DNA of 64,000 bases from Kutzneria sp. CA-103260 (GCF_018263855.1 NZ_CP073318.1:6510001-6574000), one strand, 5' to 3'; shown: positions 9,463-18,457, counted from the first letter of the stretch. Numbers and translations: made by a program. Notes: a model not told the origin generated them from the sequence alone.

Positions 9463-10152
9463 ATGGAGGCGAAGTCAAGCTCTCCGCTCCGGCCGAGCGT
9501 GTGGAGCCTGCCGGCGGGGCGGCACGGCCTGGCCCGTGAGCTGGTGAGCGGGTCGCAGCGCGAGCGCCTGCTGTACGGGGTGATGGTGGCGACCGCCGAG
9601 CTCGGCTACGCCACGACCACCGTGGCCGATGTGCTCGAACGTGCCGGCGTCTCCCGGAAGACCTTCTACCAGCACTTCACCGACAAGCTGGAGTGTTTTC
9701 TGGCCGCTCACCAGGTGGGCCGGGACGCGATGATGGCCGCTGTCTTCGCGGTCATCGAACATCCGCTGGACGATCCGGTGGAGCAGCTGCGCGCCGTGAA
9801 CCTGGCCTATCTGTCGGCCGTGGCCGACGAGCCGGCGTTCGCGAAGGCCTTTTTCGTCGAGATATACGGCGCCGGCCCGGAGGCCCGGGAGCGCCGGCTG
9901 GACTGTCGCCGGGAACTCGCCGATCTGCTGCATATCTGGCATTCGAGCCTGCCCGGTCGGCATCCCGAGTACCGCCCCATCCCGGCCACCGCCTGCGCCG
10001 CCGCCATGGGCGCGGCCGACACCCTGGCCACCGACTATCTCCGGCTGTACCCGGCCGACGGCTTGGTCGCGCTCGAACCGGACATCAGCTACGCGATCCT
10101 GGCCCTGCTGGGCCTGCCGCAAGCCGCCGACGCCGTCGCTGCGGCCCGGTGA
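9463..10152 (+). CDS. TetR-family regulator of the adjacent OYE gene
   Basis: This 229-residue protein has a helix-turn-helix at about residues 37-80 (ATAELGYATTTVADVLERAG, then SRKTFYQHFTDKLECF) and a TetR C-terminal ligand domain. No Shine-Dalgarno sequence precedes the ATG; the operator palindrome abuts it. Divergence from the old yellow enzyme and the shared palindromes suggest it represses that gene and itself. The ligand is unknown, but flavin-dependent enoate reductases are often controlled by electrophile-sensing TetR proteins. Confidence 0.88.
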   Translation: MEAKSSSPLRPSVWSLPAGRHGLARELVSGSQRERLLYGVMVATAELGYATTTVADVLERAGVSRKTFYQHFTDKLECFLAAHQVGRDAMMAAVFAVIEHPLDDPVEQLRAVNLAYLSAVADEPAFAKAFFVEIYGAGPEARERRLDCRRELADLLHIWHSSLPGRHPEYRPIPATACAAAMGAADTLATDYLRLYPADGLVALEPDISYAILALLGLPQAADAVAAAR

Positions 10153-10250
10153 GAGATCCGGGCCGGCCGCGACGGCGTTGTCGACTGCTCAGCGGACGTG
10201 GTGCACCCACCCGTCGGGGGGCCGTGGTGCATGTCCACCGGCCGCTGGTG

Positions 10251-10613
10251 CACCTTGTCCAGGCCGATGACCGTCTCCACGAGGTCCGACCCCGTGTCCG
10301 GCTGCTGTCTGGCGACGTCGGCCACCAGCCGAGAGAACGCCAGCCGGCTCTCGCGCATCTGTTGCTGCTGCCGCTGGATGTCCTGCTGCTGGCGCAGGAG
10401 AAGTGACTGCAGGGCCGACTGCGGATCCACCGGGCGCAGCGCGCCGGGGTGCTCCACCGACTCCCGGATCAGGGCCAGGCCGACCAGGGTGTCCAGGGCG
10501 TGGTGGATCTCGGTCTCGGTGACGCCCAGATGCGCCGCGAGGCCGGCCGGCCCCCAGCCGGGCTCGGCGAGCATCACCCGGTGGACCGATTCCGCCAACG
10601 AGTCCAAACCCAG
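10251..10613 (-). pseudogene. Truncated LuxR-family regulator (N-terminal TrmB-like part only)
   Basis: About 120 residues match the start of actinobacterial regulators that pair a TrmB-like winged helix with a C-terminal LuxR domain. Visible pieces are LGLDSLAESVHRVMLAEPGW, HLGVTETEIHHALDTL and the coiled QQQDIQRQQQQMRESRLAF. After VETVIGLDKV the match is lost. The frame runs on as low-complexity residues into the end of the tetR gene (stop near 10089), and the LuxR helix-turn-helix is absent. There is no good start codon at the homology boundary; ATG 10715 is the only upstream one in frame. A short functional protein is possible but less likely. Confidence 0.55.
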
Positions 10614-10615
10614 GC

Positions 10616-11140
10616 CGACTGTTCCCCTTTCCCCAGCCGGATTCCGCGCGGCAGGTGCGCGTCCTCCGTGACCGTTCGCCCGGATCGCCGGCCGGCCGAC
10701 ACGGTCGAGCCCCAATCACCTATCGACGTCCCCGCAACGGATTCAAAGTGTGCGGGGGGGCATTGACCGGCGCTGGCGGGCCCGACTACCCGAACGTCAC
10801 CCCAGACGGTCACACGCCTTGCCCATCCGGCCCCCGGCCCGGGCATCCCGGCTGGTCACTGGACTGAAACGCTGGGATGACGCCCCACGGCCCTGCCGCG
10901 CGAACACGTCTACTTGGCTCAACCCGAAGGTGGGAACCCCTGCTCAGCGCCGGTTGCCGCCGCGTCACCGACCCGGCACGCACCGCCACCGGACCCGCTC
11001 GACGCGGCCCGCGCCAAGCCCCGTTCTCTCCCGCGCCAACGTCGGTCCCGCCGTCCGACACGGCCCGGTTCTCACCCGGCCAGGGCCTTCCACGGCCGCA
11101 CCGCGAATTCGTTTTCGCACCGGCCGGCACCCGTAACAAC
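10616..11140. other. Region without a supported gene
   Basis: About 525 bp between the regulator remnant and the tRNA-Asn terminator shows open frames on both strands, but none has family-like composition, a ribosome binding site or a recognisable motif. Together with the truncated regulator it looks like decayed DNA next to a tRNA gene. Confidence 0.5.
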
Positions 11141-11172
11141 AAAAACCCCCGGACCATCGGCCCGGGGGTTTT
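11141..11172 (-). terminator. Intrinsic terminator of tRNA-Asn
   Basis: Read on the minus strand, AACCCCCGG, a loop of about 9 bases and CCGGGGGTT form a strong stem that is followed by TTTTTGTTGTT. It begins immediately after the tRNA CCA end, so it is the tRNA terminator. Confidence 0.85.
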
Positions 11173-11247
11173 GGCTCCTCCAGCTGGACTCGAACCAGCA
11201 ACCCTGCGATTAACAGTCGCATGCTCTGCCAATTGAGCTATGGAGGA
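11172..11247 (-). tRNA. tRNA-Asn (anticodon GTT)
   Basis: The minus strand gives a full cloverleaf. The acceptor TCCTCCA pairs with TGGAGGA, the D arm contains AATTGGC, the anticodon loop is CTGTTAA, and the T arm contains GGTTCGAGTCC. The discriminator base is G and CCA is encoded (76 nt). There is no visible duplication or integrated element at its 3' end. Confidence 0.97.
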
Positions 11248-11391
11248 ATGTTCTGTTGTTCTTCGTCTCGCGGTCTCCCGCTCGACTGGTGATAACTGTA
11301 GCGCATGCCGTCGAGGGGGTTTCACACACCCCCCTCCAGCGGGTACGCACAAGGGGTCAGGACGGCGGGCGGCGAAGCGGAGGACCCGACC

Positions 11392-11559
11392 ATGAAAACT
11401 TTCCTGCTGGGTGTCGCGGTGGGCTACGTGCTGGGCGCTCGCGCTGGTCGAGAGCGGTACGACGAGCTGGTGCGAGCCTACCGGCGACTCAAGGACCACC
11501 CCGCGGTGCAGGGTGTCGCGGGGGTGGTCAGAGCCAAGCTCGGCGGTCCCGAGGCGTGA
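11392..11559 (+). CDS. Small YtxH-like protein
   Basis: This 55-residue protein starts MKTFLLGVAVGYVLGARAGR, a short hydrophobic helix with the glycine-rich YVLGARAGRERYD pattern of YtxH-like or small envelope proteins common in Actinobacteria. A charged helix and VRAKLGG end follow. GGAGG at 11379-11383 precedes the ATG. It is probably a membrane-associated single-helix protein of unknown role. Its stop abuts the stop of the convergent methyltransferase. Confidence 0.75.
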   Translation: MKTFLLGVAVGYVLGARAGRERYDELVRAYRRLKDHPAVQGVAGVVRAKLGGPEA

Positions 11560-12327
11560 TCAACGTCGCACCTGGGCCACGGCGAACACTCGCCGGAACG
11601 GGAACCAGGTGGTGCCGTCGGACCGCGCCGGGTACTGCTTGCGCAGCTCGACGGCCAGCTCCGCACGGAACTCCGGCCACGCGCCCTCGTCGAGGGCTGC
11701 CCTGATCGGGCGAAGTGCGGTGCCTGTCACCCATTCGAGGACAGGGTCGGGTCCGGACAGCCGCTGGAGGTAGGTCGTCTCCCAGGCGTCCACCTCACAG
11801 CCGGCCTCCACAAGCACATCCGCATAGCCGGCTGGGTCGAGCACCGCCAGCGGCTCGCGCAGCGACAGCTCCGACAGCTCACGCTGCCACCTCGGGCGGC
11901 CTGCGACCTCGCGGATCGTGGTGTGCGACGGCGACGAAAAGTTGCCCGGCACCTGCATCGCCAGCCAGGCGCCGTCCGACAGCTCGCGGGCCCACCGGCT
12001 CAGCAGCGCCGCGTGGCCCGGCACCCACTGGAGCACGGCGTTGGTCACCACGACATCGGTGTCGGGCTGCGGCTTCCAGTCGTTGACATCGACCACCGCG
12101 GCGTCGATTCCCCGCTCCCGCGCCGCCGCCACCATCTCCGGCGACGAGTCCGACGCCTCCAGCTCCGCCCCCGGCCAGCGCTGCCCCAGCGTCGCGGTCA
12201 GATTGCCCGGCCCGCAGCCGAGATCCACCACCCGGCGCGGCTTCTCAGCCGCCACCCGGCCGACCAGGTCATGGAACGGACGCGCCCGGTGATCGCCGAA
12301 CGCGAGGTACTTGGCGGGATCCCACAT
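11560..12327 (-). CDS. tam: Trans-aconitate 2-methyltransferase-like SAM methyltransferase
   Basis: This 255-residue class I methyltransferase has SAM motif I VVDLGCGPGNLTATL near residue 35, the acidic motif ELEASDSSPEM, and motif post-II NAVLQWVPGH. The C-terminal region (YLQRLSGPDPVLEWVTGTAL and RKQYPARSDGTTWFPFRRVF) matches the trans-aconitate methyltransferase family, which detoxifies trans-aconitate by esterification. The ATG at 12327 is preferred because GGAGG lies 6 bases before it; an in-frame ATG 15 bases upstream lacks one. Confidence 0.88.
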   Translation of the reverse strand: MWDPAKYLAFGDHRARPFHDLVGRVAAEKPRRVVDLGCGPGNLTATLGQRWPGAELEASDSSPEMVAAARERGIDAAVVDVNDWKPQPDTDVVVTNAVLQWVPGHAALLSRWARELSDGAWLAMQVPGNFSSPSHTTIREVAGRPRWQRELSELSLREPLAVLDPAGYADVLVEAGCEVDAWETTYLQRLSGPDPVLEWVTGTALRPIRAALDEGAWPEFRAELAVELRKQYPARSDGTTWFPFRRVFAVAQVRR

Positions 12328-12480
12328 CGTCAACCTCCACACAAACCGTACGTACGTCTTTTATAGTGCCTAGACGAGTCCCCCGCCAGACCCCATGCCC
12401 CATGGTGCAGCCGAACGCCCACCAGCTCAGCGGCCATCACGCCACCACAACCGGCCGGCACGCCACCGCCTTGCCGCCCC

Positions 12481-12975
12481 TCAGGACAGCCGGGCCGCCA
12501 CCTTCTCGGCGAGCTTCGCCACCGCGGCCGGGTCGACGCCGGCATCGGCCCGGACCTGGAGAATCGTGCCGTCCTGGCCGGGCACCCGACGCCGCACGAA
12601 CCACGCGCCGCCACCCGGCAGCTCGTGCCGGTGCCGGTCCACGATCGACTGCGTGACCCGCCGCTGCACCGCCTCGGGCAGCTTGCCCGGCTGCTCCAGC
12701 GGATACCGGCACGGCGGCTGGTCGGTCAGCAGCACCGCCGCCCCCGCGCTACCGCTCTCCACCGCGGCGATGACGGTCAGAGCGGTGCCGTCCCAGGTGG
12801 CCTTGCTGACCAGGTGCCAGCCCAGCCGCTCCTCGCCCGGCAGCCACAGCCCGAGCGACGTCGCCACCACCGGCTCACCCCCGGAGGTGCAGCTCGCCGC
12901 CACGCTCTCGTTCTCGGCGAGCGGACCGGCGAACCCCTCGGGCATCCCGGTCAACCGCCGGCGCAACCAGCTCAA
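12481..12975 (-). CDS. Conserved protein of unknown function downstream of dnaG
   Basis: This 164-residue protein starts at a TTG that overlaps the dnaG stop (TTGA), so it is translationally coupled. It begins with a basic segment (SWLRRRLTGMPEGFAGPL) and continues with beta-rich stretches such as VVATSLGLWLP and GWHLVSKATWDG and a C-terminal helix AAVAKLAEKVAARL. No catalytic motif or membrane helix is visible. Coupling to primase is suggestive but does not prove a shared function. Confidence 0.75.
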   Translation of the reverse strand: MSWLRRRLTGMPEGFAGPLAENESVAASCTSGGEPVVATSLGLWLPGEERLGWHLVSKATWDGTALTVIAAVESGSAGAAVLLTDQPPCRYPLEQPGKLPEAVQRRVTQSIVDRHRHELPGGGAWFVRRRVPGQDGTILQVRADAGVDPAAVAKLAEKVAARLS

Positions 12976-14876
12976 AAGCCACCGATCCCCTGCTCGCGCA
13001 ACGCCTTCTTGTACTCCTCCAGCGCCACCAGGTCGCCGAACAGCTCCCGGTACTCGGCCTCGTGCGTCACCGGCGACAGCCGCTGCAGCCGAGACTTCAG
13101 GTCGGCGACTTGCTTGGCCACCAACGTTTCCTGCAGCCGCGCCACGATCACCTGCACGAAGCGGATGTCCAGTTCGGACTTCATCTGCACCCGCTCGACC
13201 GCCAGCTCCGTCACCAGCGACCGCAGGCTCTGATGCTGCAGCTGCTGACTGACGGCGTCCACGAATGCCGGCCCGGAGATGCCGCAGGAGGCCCCGCCCG
13301 CAGCGATGATCGCCCGGTGCACCTCAAGGTAGGAGGGATCGCTAAACGCCTCCTCGGGAACCGAGTCGTAGTACGGCCCGGCCAGCGCCGGCGCCTGCAG
13401 AGCGACCTTGAGCGCCTCACGCTGCGCCCACAGCAGGGGGTCGTCCCGACGCGGCCGCGCCGGCCCCGAAACGTCCAGTCCGAGGGCGCCCTGGCTCGGG
13501 TCGGCCTGCACCCGACGGCCCCGCCGCGCGGGCTCACCGCCACCGCCGCCGGAGGACTCCCGCACCCGCCGCACGACCGTGTTGGTGTCCTCCCAACCGA
13601 CCCAGCCGGCGAGCTGCCGCGCGTACTCGTCACGCAGCGAGACGTCCTTGATCTGCGCCACCATCGGCACCGCGCGGCGCAGCGCGTCCACCCGCCCCTC
13701 GGCGGTGTCCAGGTCGTGCTCGGCGATCAGGGCCTTGATGGCGAACGTGAACAGCGGCTGCCGCCGCGCCACCAGGTCGCGCACGGCCGTCTCGCCCTTG
13801 CTCTGCCGCAACTCACACGGGTCCATGCCGTCCGGCGCGATGCAGACGAAGGTCTGGGCCGCGAACTTCTGCTCGTCCTCGAACGCCTTCAGCGCCGCCT
13901 TCTGCCCGGCCGCGTCGCCGTCGAAGGTGAAGATGACCTCGCCTCGGAACGCGTCGTCGTCCATCAACAGCCGCCGCAGCACGGAGATGTGGTCGCTGCC
14001 GAACGCCGTGCCGCACGCCGCGACGGCCGTCGGCACGCCCGCGGCGTGCATGGCCATCACGTCGGTGTAGCCCTCGACCACCACCACCTGGTGCCGCCGG
14101 GCGATCTCCCGCTTGGCCAGGTCGATGCCGAACAGCACCTGCGACTTCTTGAAGATCGGCGTCTCCGCCGTGTTGACGTACTTCGCCTCGATGCGGTCGT
14201 CGTCGAACAGCCGCCGCGCGCCGAAGCCGACCACGTCGCCGCCGAGGTCCTTCAGCGGCCACAGCAGCCGCCGGTGGAACCGGTCGATCGGGCCGCGCTG
14301 CCCCTCCCGGGACAGCCCCGACTTGTACAGCTCCTCCAGCTCGAAACCGCGCCCCAGCAGGTGCTTGGTCAGCAGATCCCAGCCGGCCGGCGCGAAGCCG
14401 CAGCCGAACGTGCTCGCCGTCGCCTCGTCGAAGTCCCGCTGCGCCAGGTACTCCCGGGCCTTGAGGGCGTCCGGCGTGCGCAGCTGCTCCATGTAGAACT
14501 CCGACGCCGCACGGTGCGCGTCCAGCAGCCGGCTACGGGTGCCGCGGTCGCGCTGCACGCTGGCGCCGCCGCCCTCGTAGGTCAGCTGGATGCCGACCCG
14601 CTCGGCCAGCCGCTCCACCGACTCCACGAAGCTGAGGTGATCGATCTTCATCACGAAGGCGATCACGTCCCCGCCCTCGCCACAGCCGAAGCAGTGGAAG
14701 GTGCCGTGCGTCGACCGGACGTTGAACGACGGGGTCTTCTCGTCGTGGAACGGGCAAAGCCCCTTCAGCGCGCCGCCGCCGGCCCTGCGCAGGGCGACGT
14801 ACTCGCCGACCACCTCGTCGATCCGGTTGCGGTCGCGCACCTCGGCGATGTCACTGTCCCGGATGCGTCCTGCCAC
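12972..14876 (-). CDS. dnaG: DNA primase
   Basis: This 634-residue primase makes RNA primers at replication forks. The N-terminal CHC2 zinc finger is visible as CPFHDEKTPSF and HCFGCGEGGD. The RNA polymerase core carries TOPRIM residues in VVVEGYTDVMAMH and FTFDGDAAGQKAAL, and a helicase-interaction region closes the protein. A glycine-rich linker (about residue 440) separates the core from the C-terminal DnaB-binding helices. The N-terminus MAGRIRDSDIAEVRDRN is typical. The length is normal for Actinobacteria. Confidence 0.97.
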   Translation of the reverse strand: MAGRIRDSDIAEVRDRNRIDEVVGEYVALRRAGGGALKGLCPFHDEKTPSFNVRSTHGTFHCFGCGEGGDVIAFVMKIDHLSFVESVERLAERVGIQLTYEGGGASVQRDRGTRSRLLDAHRAASEFYMEQLRTPDALKAREYLAQRDFDEATASTFGCGFAPAGWDLLTKHLLGRGFELEELYKSGLSREGQRGPIDRFHRRLLWPLKDLGGDVVGFGARRLFDDDRIEAKYVNTAETPIFKKSQVLFGIDLAKREIARRHQVVVVEGYTDVMAMHAAGVPTAVAACGTAFGSDHISVLRRLLMDDDAFRGEVIFTFDGDAAGQKAALKAFEDEQKFAAQTFVCIAPDGMDPCELRQSKGETAVRDLVARRQPLFTFAIKALIAEHDLDTAEGRVDALRRAVPMVAQIKDVSLRDEYARQLAGWVGWEDTNTVVRRVRESSGGGGGEPARRGRRVQADPSQGALGLDVSGPARPRRDDPLLWAQREALKVALQAPALAGPYYDSVPEEAFSDPSYLEVHRAIIAAGGASCGISGPAFVDAVSQQLQHQSLRSLVTELAVERVQMKSELDIRFVQVIVARLQETLVAKQVADLKSRLQRLSPVTHEAEYRELFGDLVALEEYKKALREQGIGGF

Positions 14877-14992
14877 AACATCCGAGTGTAGGCGGCCACC
14901 CTCGCGACAGGATCAGCGCATGTCCGTCGACCGCGCCGCGGGAACACCGTGTCGGCCCCTGGCCGCCCGAGCGGACGAGCTCACCCACCTGG

Positions 14993-16228
14993 CTACGGGT
15001 GCACGACCCTCGCGACGAAGTAGGGCACACCCGTCTCCCGGTGCAGCACGACCACCAGGAACGGCCGGTCCACGTCCACCACGACCGGGTCCGACGGCAC
15101 CGCCATGGACATCATCCGCATCGTGACGGCCGTCGCCGCGGCGCCCTCCAGGCCCTGCTCGTCGAACTTGAGCACCGACTCGTGCAGCACGTCGTCCACG
15201 TACAGCCGCGGATCCGGGCACAGCCGGGTCAGCCCCGCCTGTCCGGCCACGAACGGCGTCCGCACCCCCAGGTCCAGCAGCGGATGCTTGAAGCTGGCCC
15301 GGGTGCTGACGTTGATCTTCGGCATGGTCAGCTGCACCCGCTGGGAAGACGTCGTGCCCAGCAGCTCCCGCAGCTTGCCGGCGTCCAGCGCCGGCTCCGC
15401 CACCGTCAGCGGCTCGTCCGGCAGCAGCACCATCGCGTCCACCGCGCCGGCCGCCGGCAGCGTCACAATCTGCCACCCGTCCCGGTGCGCATAGCCGAGA
15501 CGTTCGGTCTGCCGCATCGTCGCCGGCTTGTACGTGCCCGTCGGCGCGTGGAACGGCCGCGGCGTCGTCCCGCTGTCCGCGAACCGATGCTGCCACGCCA
15601 CCTTCAGGTACAGCGCGTTCACCAACGCCGCCACCGTCGTCGGCCGGATGCTGCCCGGCGGAATCAGCTCGGGGATCAGTCCCCTGGTCGTTTCCGCCAC
15701 GTCCGTGTTGATCAGTTTCCGGGCGTCCTCCGGGGCATCCCCGAACGGCGCCCCCTTCACCGCGCCGCTGGGCCACCGCGCCAGCTCGTTGGCGAACTCC
15801 CGCCGGATCGGCAGCTCCTCCGCCGCCCACAGCGTGTTGGACACCGCCAGCACCGGCGCCTCGCCGTGCCCGGTGTCGGCCAGCTCGGAGGCCGCCGCGA
15901 GCAGAGCCGCCTGCGCCGTCAACCGGCCATCCCAGCCAGCACGGCCCTCGTCCGCCCGGTCACCGGTCCCGGCACTCGCCAACCCCGCGCCGGCCTGGCC
16001 GTCCCCAGGGATCACACCCGCAAGGCCGCCCGCCAACGCACCGCTGCCCCCGACCACCGCCGGACTCTCGCCGAGCAGCGCGCCGACGAGCTCATCCCGG
16101 CTGGCGCCCTCGGCGCCCGCCGCGGTCAGCCCAAGCGCGCTCAGCACCGAGAACGGCGACCAGCACAGGTCGTTGTCCGGGTCCGGATCGACCGCGCGGT
16201 GCAGGGCGAGGGTGAACGCCAGGTCCAC
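14993..16228 (-). CDS. Serpin-family protease inhibitor
   Basis: This 411-residue protein has the serpin core. It contains SPFSVLSALGLTAAGAEG near the N-terminus, NALYLKVAWQHRF in the middle and the C-terminal signature DRPFLVVVLHRETG. The hinge of the reactive loop (EQGLEGAAATAVT) is rich in small residues, as in inhibitory serpins. Counting from the P15 glycine places P1-P1' at Met373-Ser374 (codons 15107-15112). No signal peptide is seen, so it is probably cytoplasmic. The GTG at 16228 follows AGGAGG closely. Confidence 0.9.
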   Translation of the reverse strand: MDLAFTLALHRAVDPDPDNDLCWSPFSVLSALGLTAAGAEGASRDELVGALLGESPAVVGGSGALAGGLAGVIPGDGQAGAGLASAGTGDRADEGRAGWDGRLTAQAALLAAASELADTGHGEAPVLAVSNTLWAAEELPIRREFANELARWPSGAVKGAPFGDAPEDARKLINTDVAETTRGLIPELIPPGSIRPTTVAALVNALYLKVAWQHRFADSGTTPRPFHAPTGTYKPATMRQTERLGYAHRDGWQIVTLPAAGAVDAMVLLPDEPLTVAEPALDAGKLRELLGTTSSQRVQLTMPKINVSTRASFKHPLLDLGVRTPFVAGQAGLTRLCPDPRLYVDDVLHESVLKFDEQGLEGAAATAVTMRMMSMAVPSDPVVVDVDRPFLVVVLHRETGVPYFVARVVHP

Positions 16229-16276
16229 GACACCTCCTGAGATGGGGGGTGTCCCGAGTCTGCCACCCACCCGCCG

Positions 16277-16513
16277 CTAACGCCGGGGGTCGCGCAATTT
16301 GACGTCCGCAGATTCCTCCGGAAGTGGACGTGCCCCGGCCCCGCGCGGCCCGTTCGGCAGCGGCACGCGCGGCTCACGCACGCCGGCCGAGCCGCCGCCC
16401 TCCCCACCGTCATCCCGCCGCTGGCCCCCCGCCCCCCGGCCACGGCCGCCGACCAGCACCCGGCGGCGGAACACCCGTCGTAATCCCCGTCGCACTGCTC
16501 CAGCTATGCCCAT
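16277..16513 (-). CDS. Small basic protein of unknown function (tentative)
   Basis: A 78-codon frame encodes MGIAGAVRRGLRRVFRRR followed by Gly/Arg- and Pro-rich sequence with REPRVPLPNGPRGAG. It lies between dgt and the serpin gene in the same direction. It has no recognisable domain. The Arg-rich start and PLP segment resemble short actinobacterial hypothetical proteins, but the composition could also be a GC-driven artefact. Confidence 0.35.
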   Translation of the reverse strand: MGIAGAVRRGLRRVFRRRVLVGGRGRGAGGQRRDDGGEGGGSAGVREPRVPLPNGPRGAGARPLPEESADVKLRDPRR

Positions 16514-16555
16514 GAGACCGAGGGTCCCATCGGAAATGCCCGTCGGGCAGGCGGT

Positions 16556-17812
16556 TCACCCCAGGCAGAACCGGTCGTACCAGGCAACTGCTTGAGCATC
16601 GGTCAGCGAGGCCAACTGATCGACGACCACCCGCAGCCGGGCGGCGTCGTCGCCGGCCGCCAGCCACGCCGGCCGGAACGCCGGGTCGAGCACGTCCGGC
16701 GCGCCCGCCGACAGCACCTCCGACAGCTCGATGAGCTGCTGCCGCTGCACCCGCTGCAAGGCCAACCGATGCGGATCGCTCATCACGTAGTGCAGCGCGA
16801 CGGCCTTGAGCAGCGCCACCTCGGCCGCCACCAGCGGCGGCACGGCAAGGTCGGCGGCGTACCGGTTGAGCGGCCCATAGCCGTGCAGCCGCCGCGTCTC
16901 GGTGATCGCAGCCGCGGCGAACCGGCCGACCAGCTCGCTGGTCAGCACCTTCAACGCCACCTGCGCGCCCAGCGAGCCGTCGTAGTCGTGCTCGGCCAGC
17001 TCGGCGACGGCCGGCAGGCGCAACAGCTCCGTCGCGGCAGCCTCCAACGCGCCGACCGGCTCGTCGGAGAAGTGCTTGGCGGCCAGTTCGGCCACCGCGG
17101 CCCGCTCCACCGGACTGGCCAGCTCGCTGAGCGAGATGCGTCCGGACAGCACGCCGTCCTCGACGTCGTGCACCGAATAGGCGACGTCGTCGGCCCAATC
17201 CATGACCTGTGCCTCAAGGCAACGCCGACGCTCCGGCGCGCCCTCCCGCACCCAGTCGAAGACGGCCAGGTCGTCGCCGTACACGCCGAACTTGACCACG
17301 CCGGCGGTCCGTGGCCACGGATACTTGGTGGCCGCGTCCAGCGACGCCCTGGTCAGGTTCAACCCGTAGCCACGCCCGTCGGCCAGCACCTTCGGCTCCA
17401 GCCGGGTCAGGATGCGCAGCGTCTGCGCATTGCCCTCGAAGCCGCCGCACGGCTCGGCGATCGCGTGCAGCGCCCGCTCCCCGTTGTGTCCGAAGGGCGG
17501 GTGCCCGATGTCGTGGGCCAGCCCGGCCGTGTCCACCACGTCCGGATCGCAGCCCAGCTCGGCGCCGATGCCTCGGCCGATCTGCGCGACCTCCAGCGAG
17601 TGCGTCAGCCGCGTCCGCGGCACGTCGCCCTCGCCCGGCCCGACGACCTGCGTCTTGCCGGCCAGCCGGCGCAGCGCCGCCGAGTGCAGCACGCGGGCCC
17701 GGTCCCGGGAGAACGCGCTGCGCTGCTCGGCCAGCGATCCCGGAAGGGCCGCCCGTTTCGGGGTGTCCGGCAGCAGTCGCGCGGTGTCGTGCCCGGTGTA
17801 GCCGCCGGTCAA
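16556..17812 (-). CDS. dgt: dGTP triphosphohydrolase-like HD-domain protein
   Basis: This 418-residue HD-superfamily dNTPase would hydrolyse dGTP or other dNTPs to the nucleoside and triphosphate. Metal-binding residues are visible in RTRLTHSLEVAQIGRGIG and the HD pair in LAHDIGHPPFGHNGE, with a later MDWADDVAYSVHDVEDG. The N-terminal RDRARVLHSAALRRLAGKTQV is typical. The likely start is TTG 17812, overlapping the upstream stop (TTGA). An upstream extension of the frame lies inside the neighbouring gene and was not used. Proximity to dnaG matches mycobacteria. Confidence 0.92.
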   Translation of the reverse strand: MTGGYTGHDTARLLPDTPKRAALPGSLAEQRSAFSRDRARVLHSAALRRLAGKTQVVGPGEGDVPRTRLTHSLEVAQIGRGIGAELGCDPDVVDTAGLAHDIGHPPFGHNGERALHAIAEPCGGFEGNAQTLRILTRLEPKVLADGRGYGLNLTRASLDAATKYPWPRTAGVVKFGVYGDDLAVFDWVREGAPERRRCLEAQVMDWADDVAYSVHDVEDGVLSGRISLSELASPVERAAVAELAAKHFSDEPVGALEAAATELLRLPAVAELAEHDYDGSLGAQVALKVLTSELVGRFAAAAITETRRLHGYGPLNRYAADLAVPPLVAAEVALLKAVALHYVMSDPHRLALQRVQRQQLIELSEVLSAGAPDVLDPAFRPAWLAAGDDAARLRVVVDQLASLTDAQAVAWYDRFCLG

Positions 17813-18453
17813 CTGGCGCTCGCCCCGAACTCGTCCGCGGGCGCCTTGGACAGCCGATAGAACAGCAGCGCCCCGGTCTCCCGGACGATCTGGCTGAACT
17901 GGGTCTCCCGGGTGCGCACCATCGGACCGGTGTGCGTGGGCGACACCCCGGCGTCGATGCCGGTGTCCCGCGCCATGATCTGGGCCCGGAACGAGTGCCA
18001 CGGATCGCTCACCAGCACCGCGGAGGTCCAGCCGTGGTTGCGGTACACCGGGGCCACCGCCCGCAGGCTCTCCAGCGTGTCGCTGCCGGTGCCCACCGAG
18101 ACAATCCGGTCCTGCGGAACCCCGTTGTCGGCCAACCACATCTGGCCAGACTCGGCCTCGGTGTAGTGGTCGCCCGGCTGCCGTCCGCCGACGGTGAGCA
18201 CGTACTTCACCACGCCGTCGTCGTACAGCGTCTTCGCGTGCTGCAGCCTGGCCTCGAGCGCGTCCGACGGCGTGCCGTCGTACTGCGCGGCGCCGAGCAC
18301 GATCGCCACATCCACCGGCGCGCGGTCGTCCAGTCGCGCCACCTGCCAGACCCGCACGGCGGTGCCGCCGATCACCAGTCCGGCCACCAAGAGCGCGCCC
18401 AGCACGACCCGCAGGAACATCCGGCGCACGGTCGACCCAGTCACGGGCCCCAT
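17809..18453 (-). CDS. SanA/YdcF-like DUF218 envelope protein
   Basis: This 214-residue protein has one N-terminal membrane helix (about residues 13-33) and then a DUF218 domain with the acidic and nucleotide-fold motifs DVAIVLGAAQYDGTPSDAL, YVLTVGGRQPGDHYTEAES and TSAVLVSDPWHSFRAQIMA. Members such as SanA affect envelope barrier function, but the biochemical activity is unsettled. It is translationally coupled to dgt by TTGA. Confidence 0.85.
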   Translation of the reverse strand: MGPVTGSTVRRMFLRVVLGALLVAGLVIGGTAVRVWQVARLDDRAPVDVAIVLGAAQYDGTPSDALEARLQHAKTLYDDGVVKYVLTVGGRQPGDHYTEAESGQMWLADNGVPQDRIVSVGTGSDTLESLRAVAPVYRNHGWTSAVLVSDPWHSFRAQIMARDTGIDAGVSPTHTGPMVRTRETQFSQIVRETGALLFYRLSKAPADEFGASAS

Positions 18454-18457
18454 CGTG

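Noticed and set aside
13062..14891. Long open frame on the plus strand opposite dnaG
   Set aside because: It mirrors the codon bias of dnaG, is rich in Arg, His, Gln and Pro with no domain, and has no start signal. Similar mirror frames oppose the MMPL, S53 and chaperone genes.
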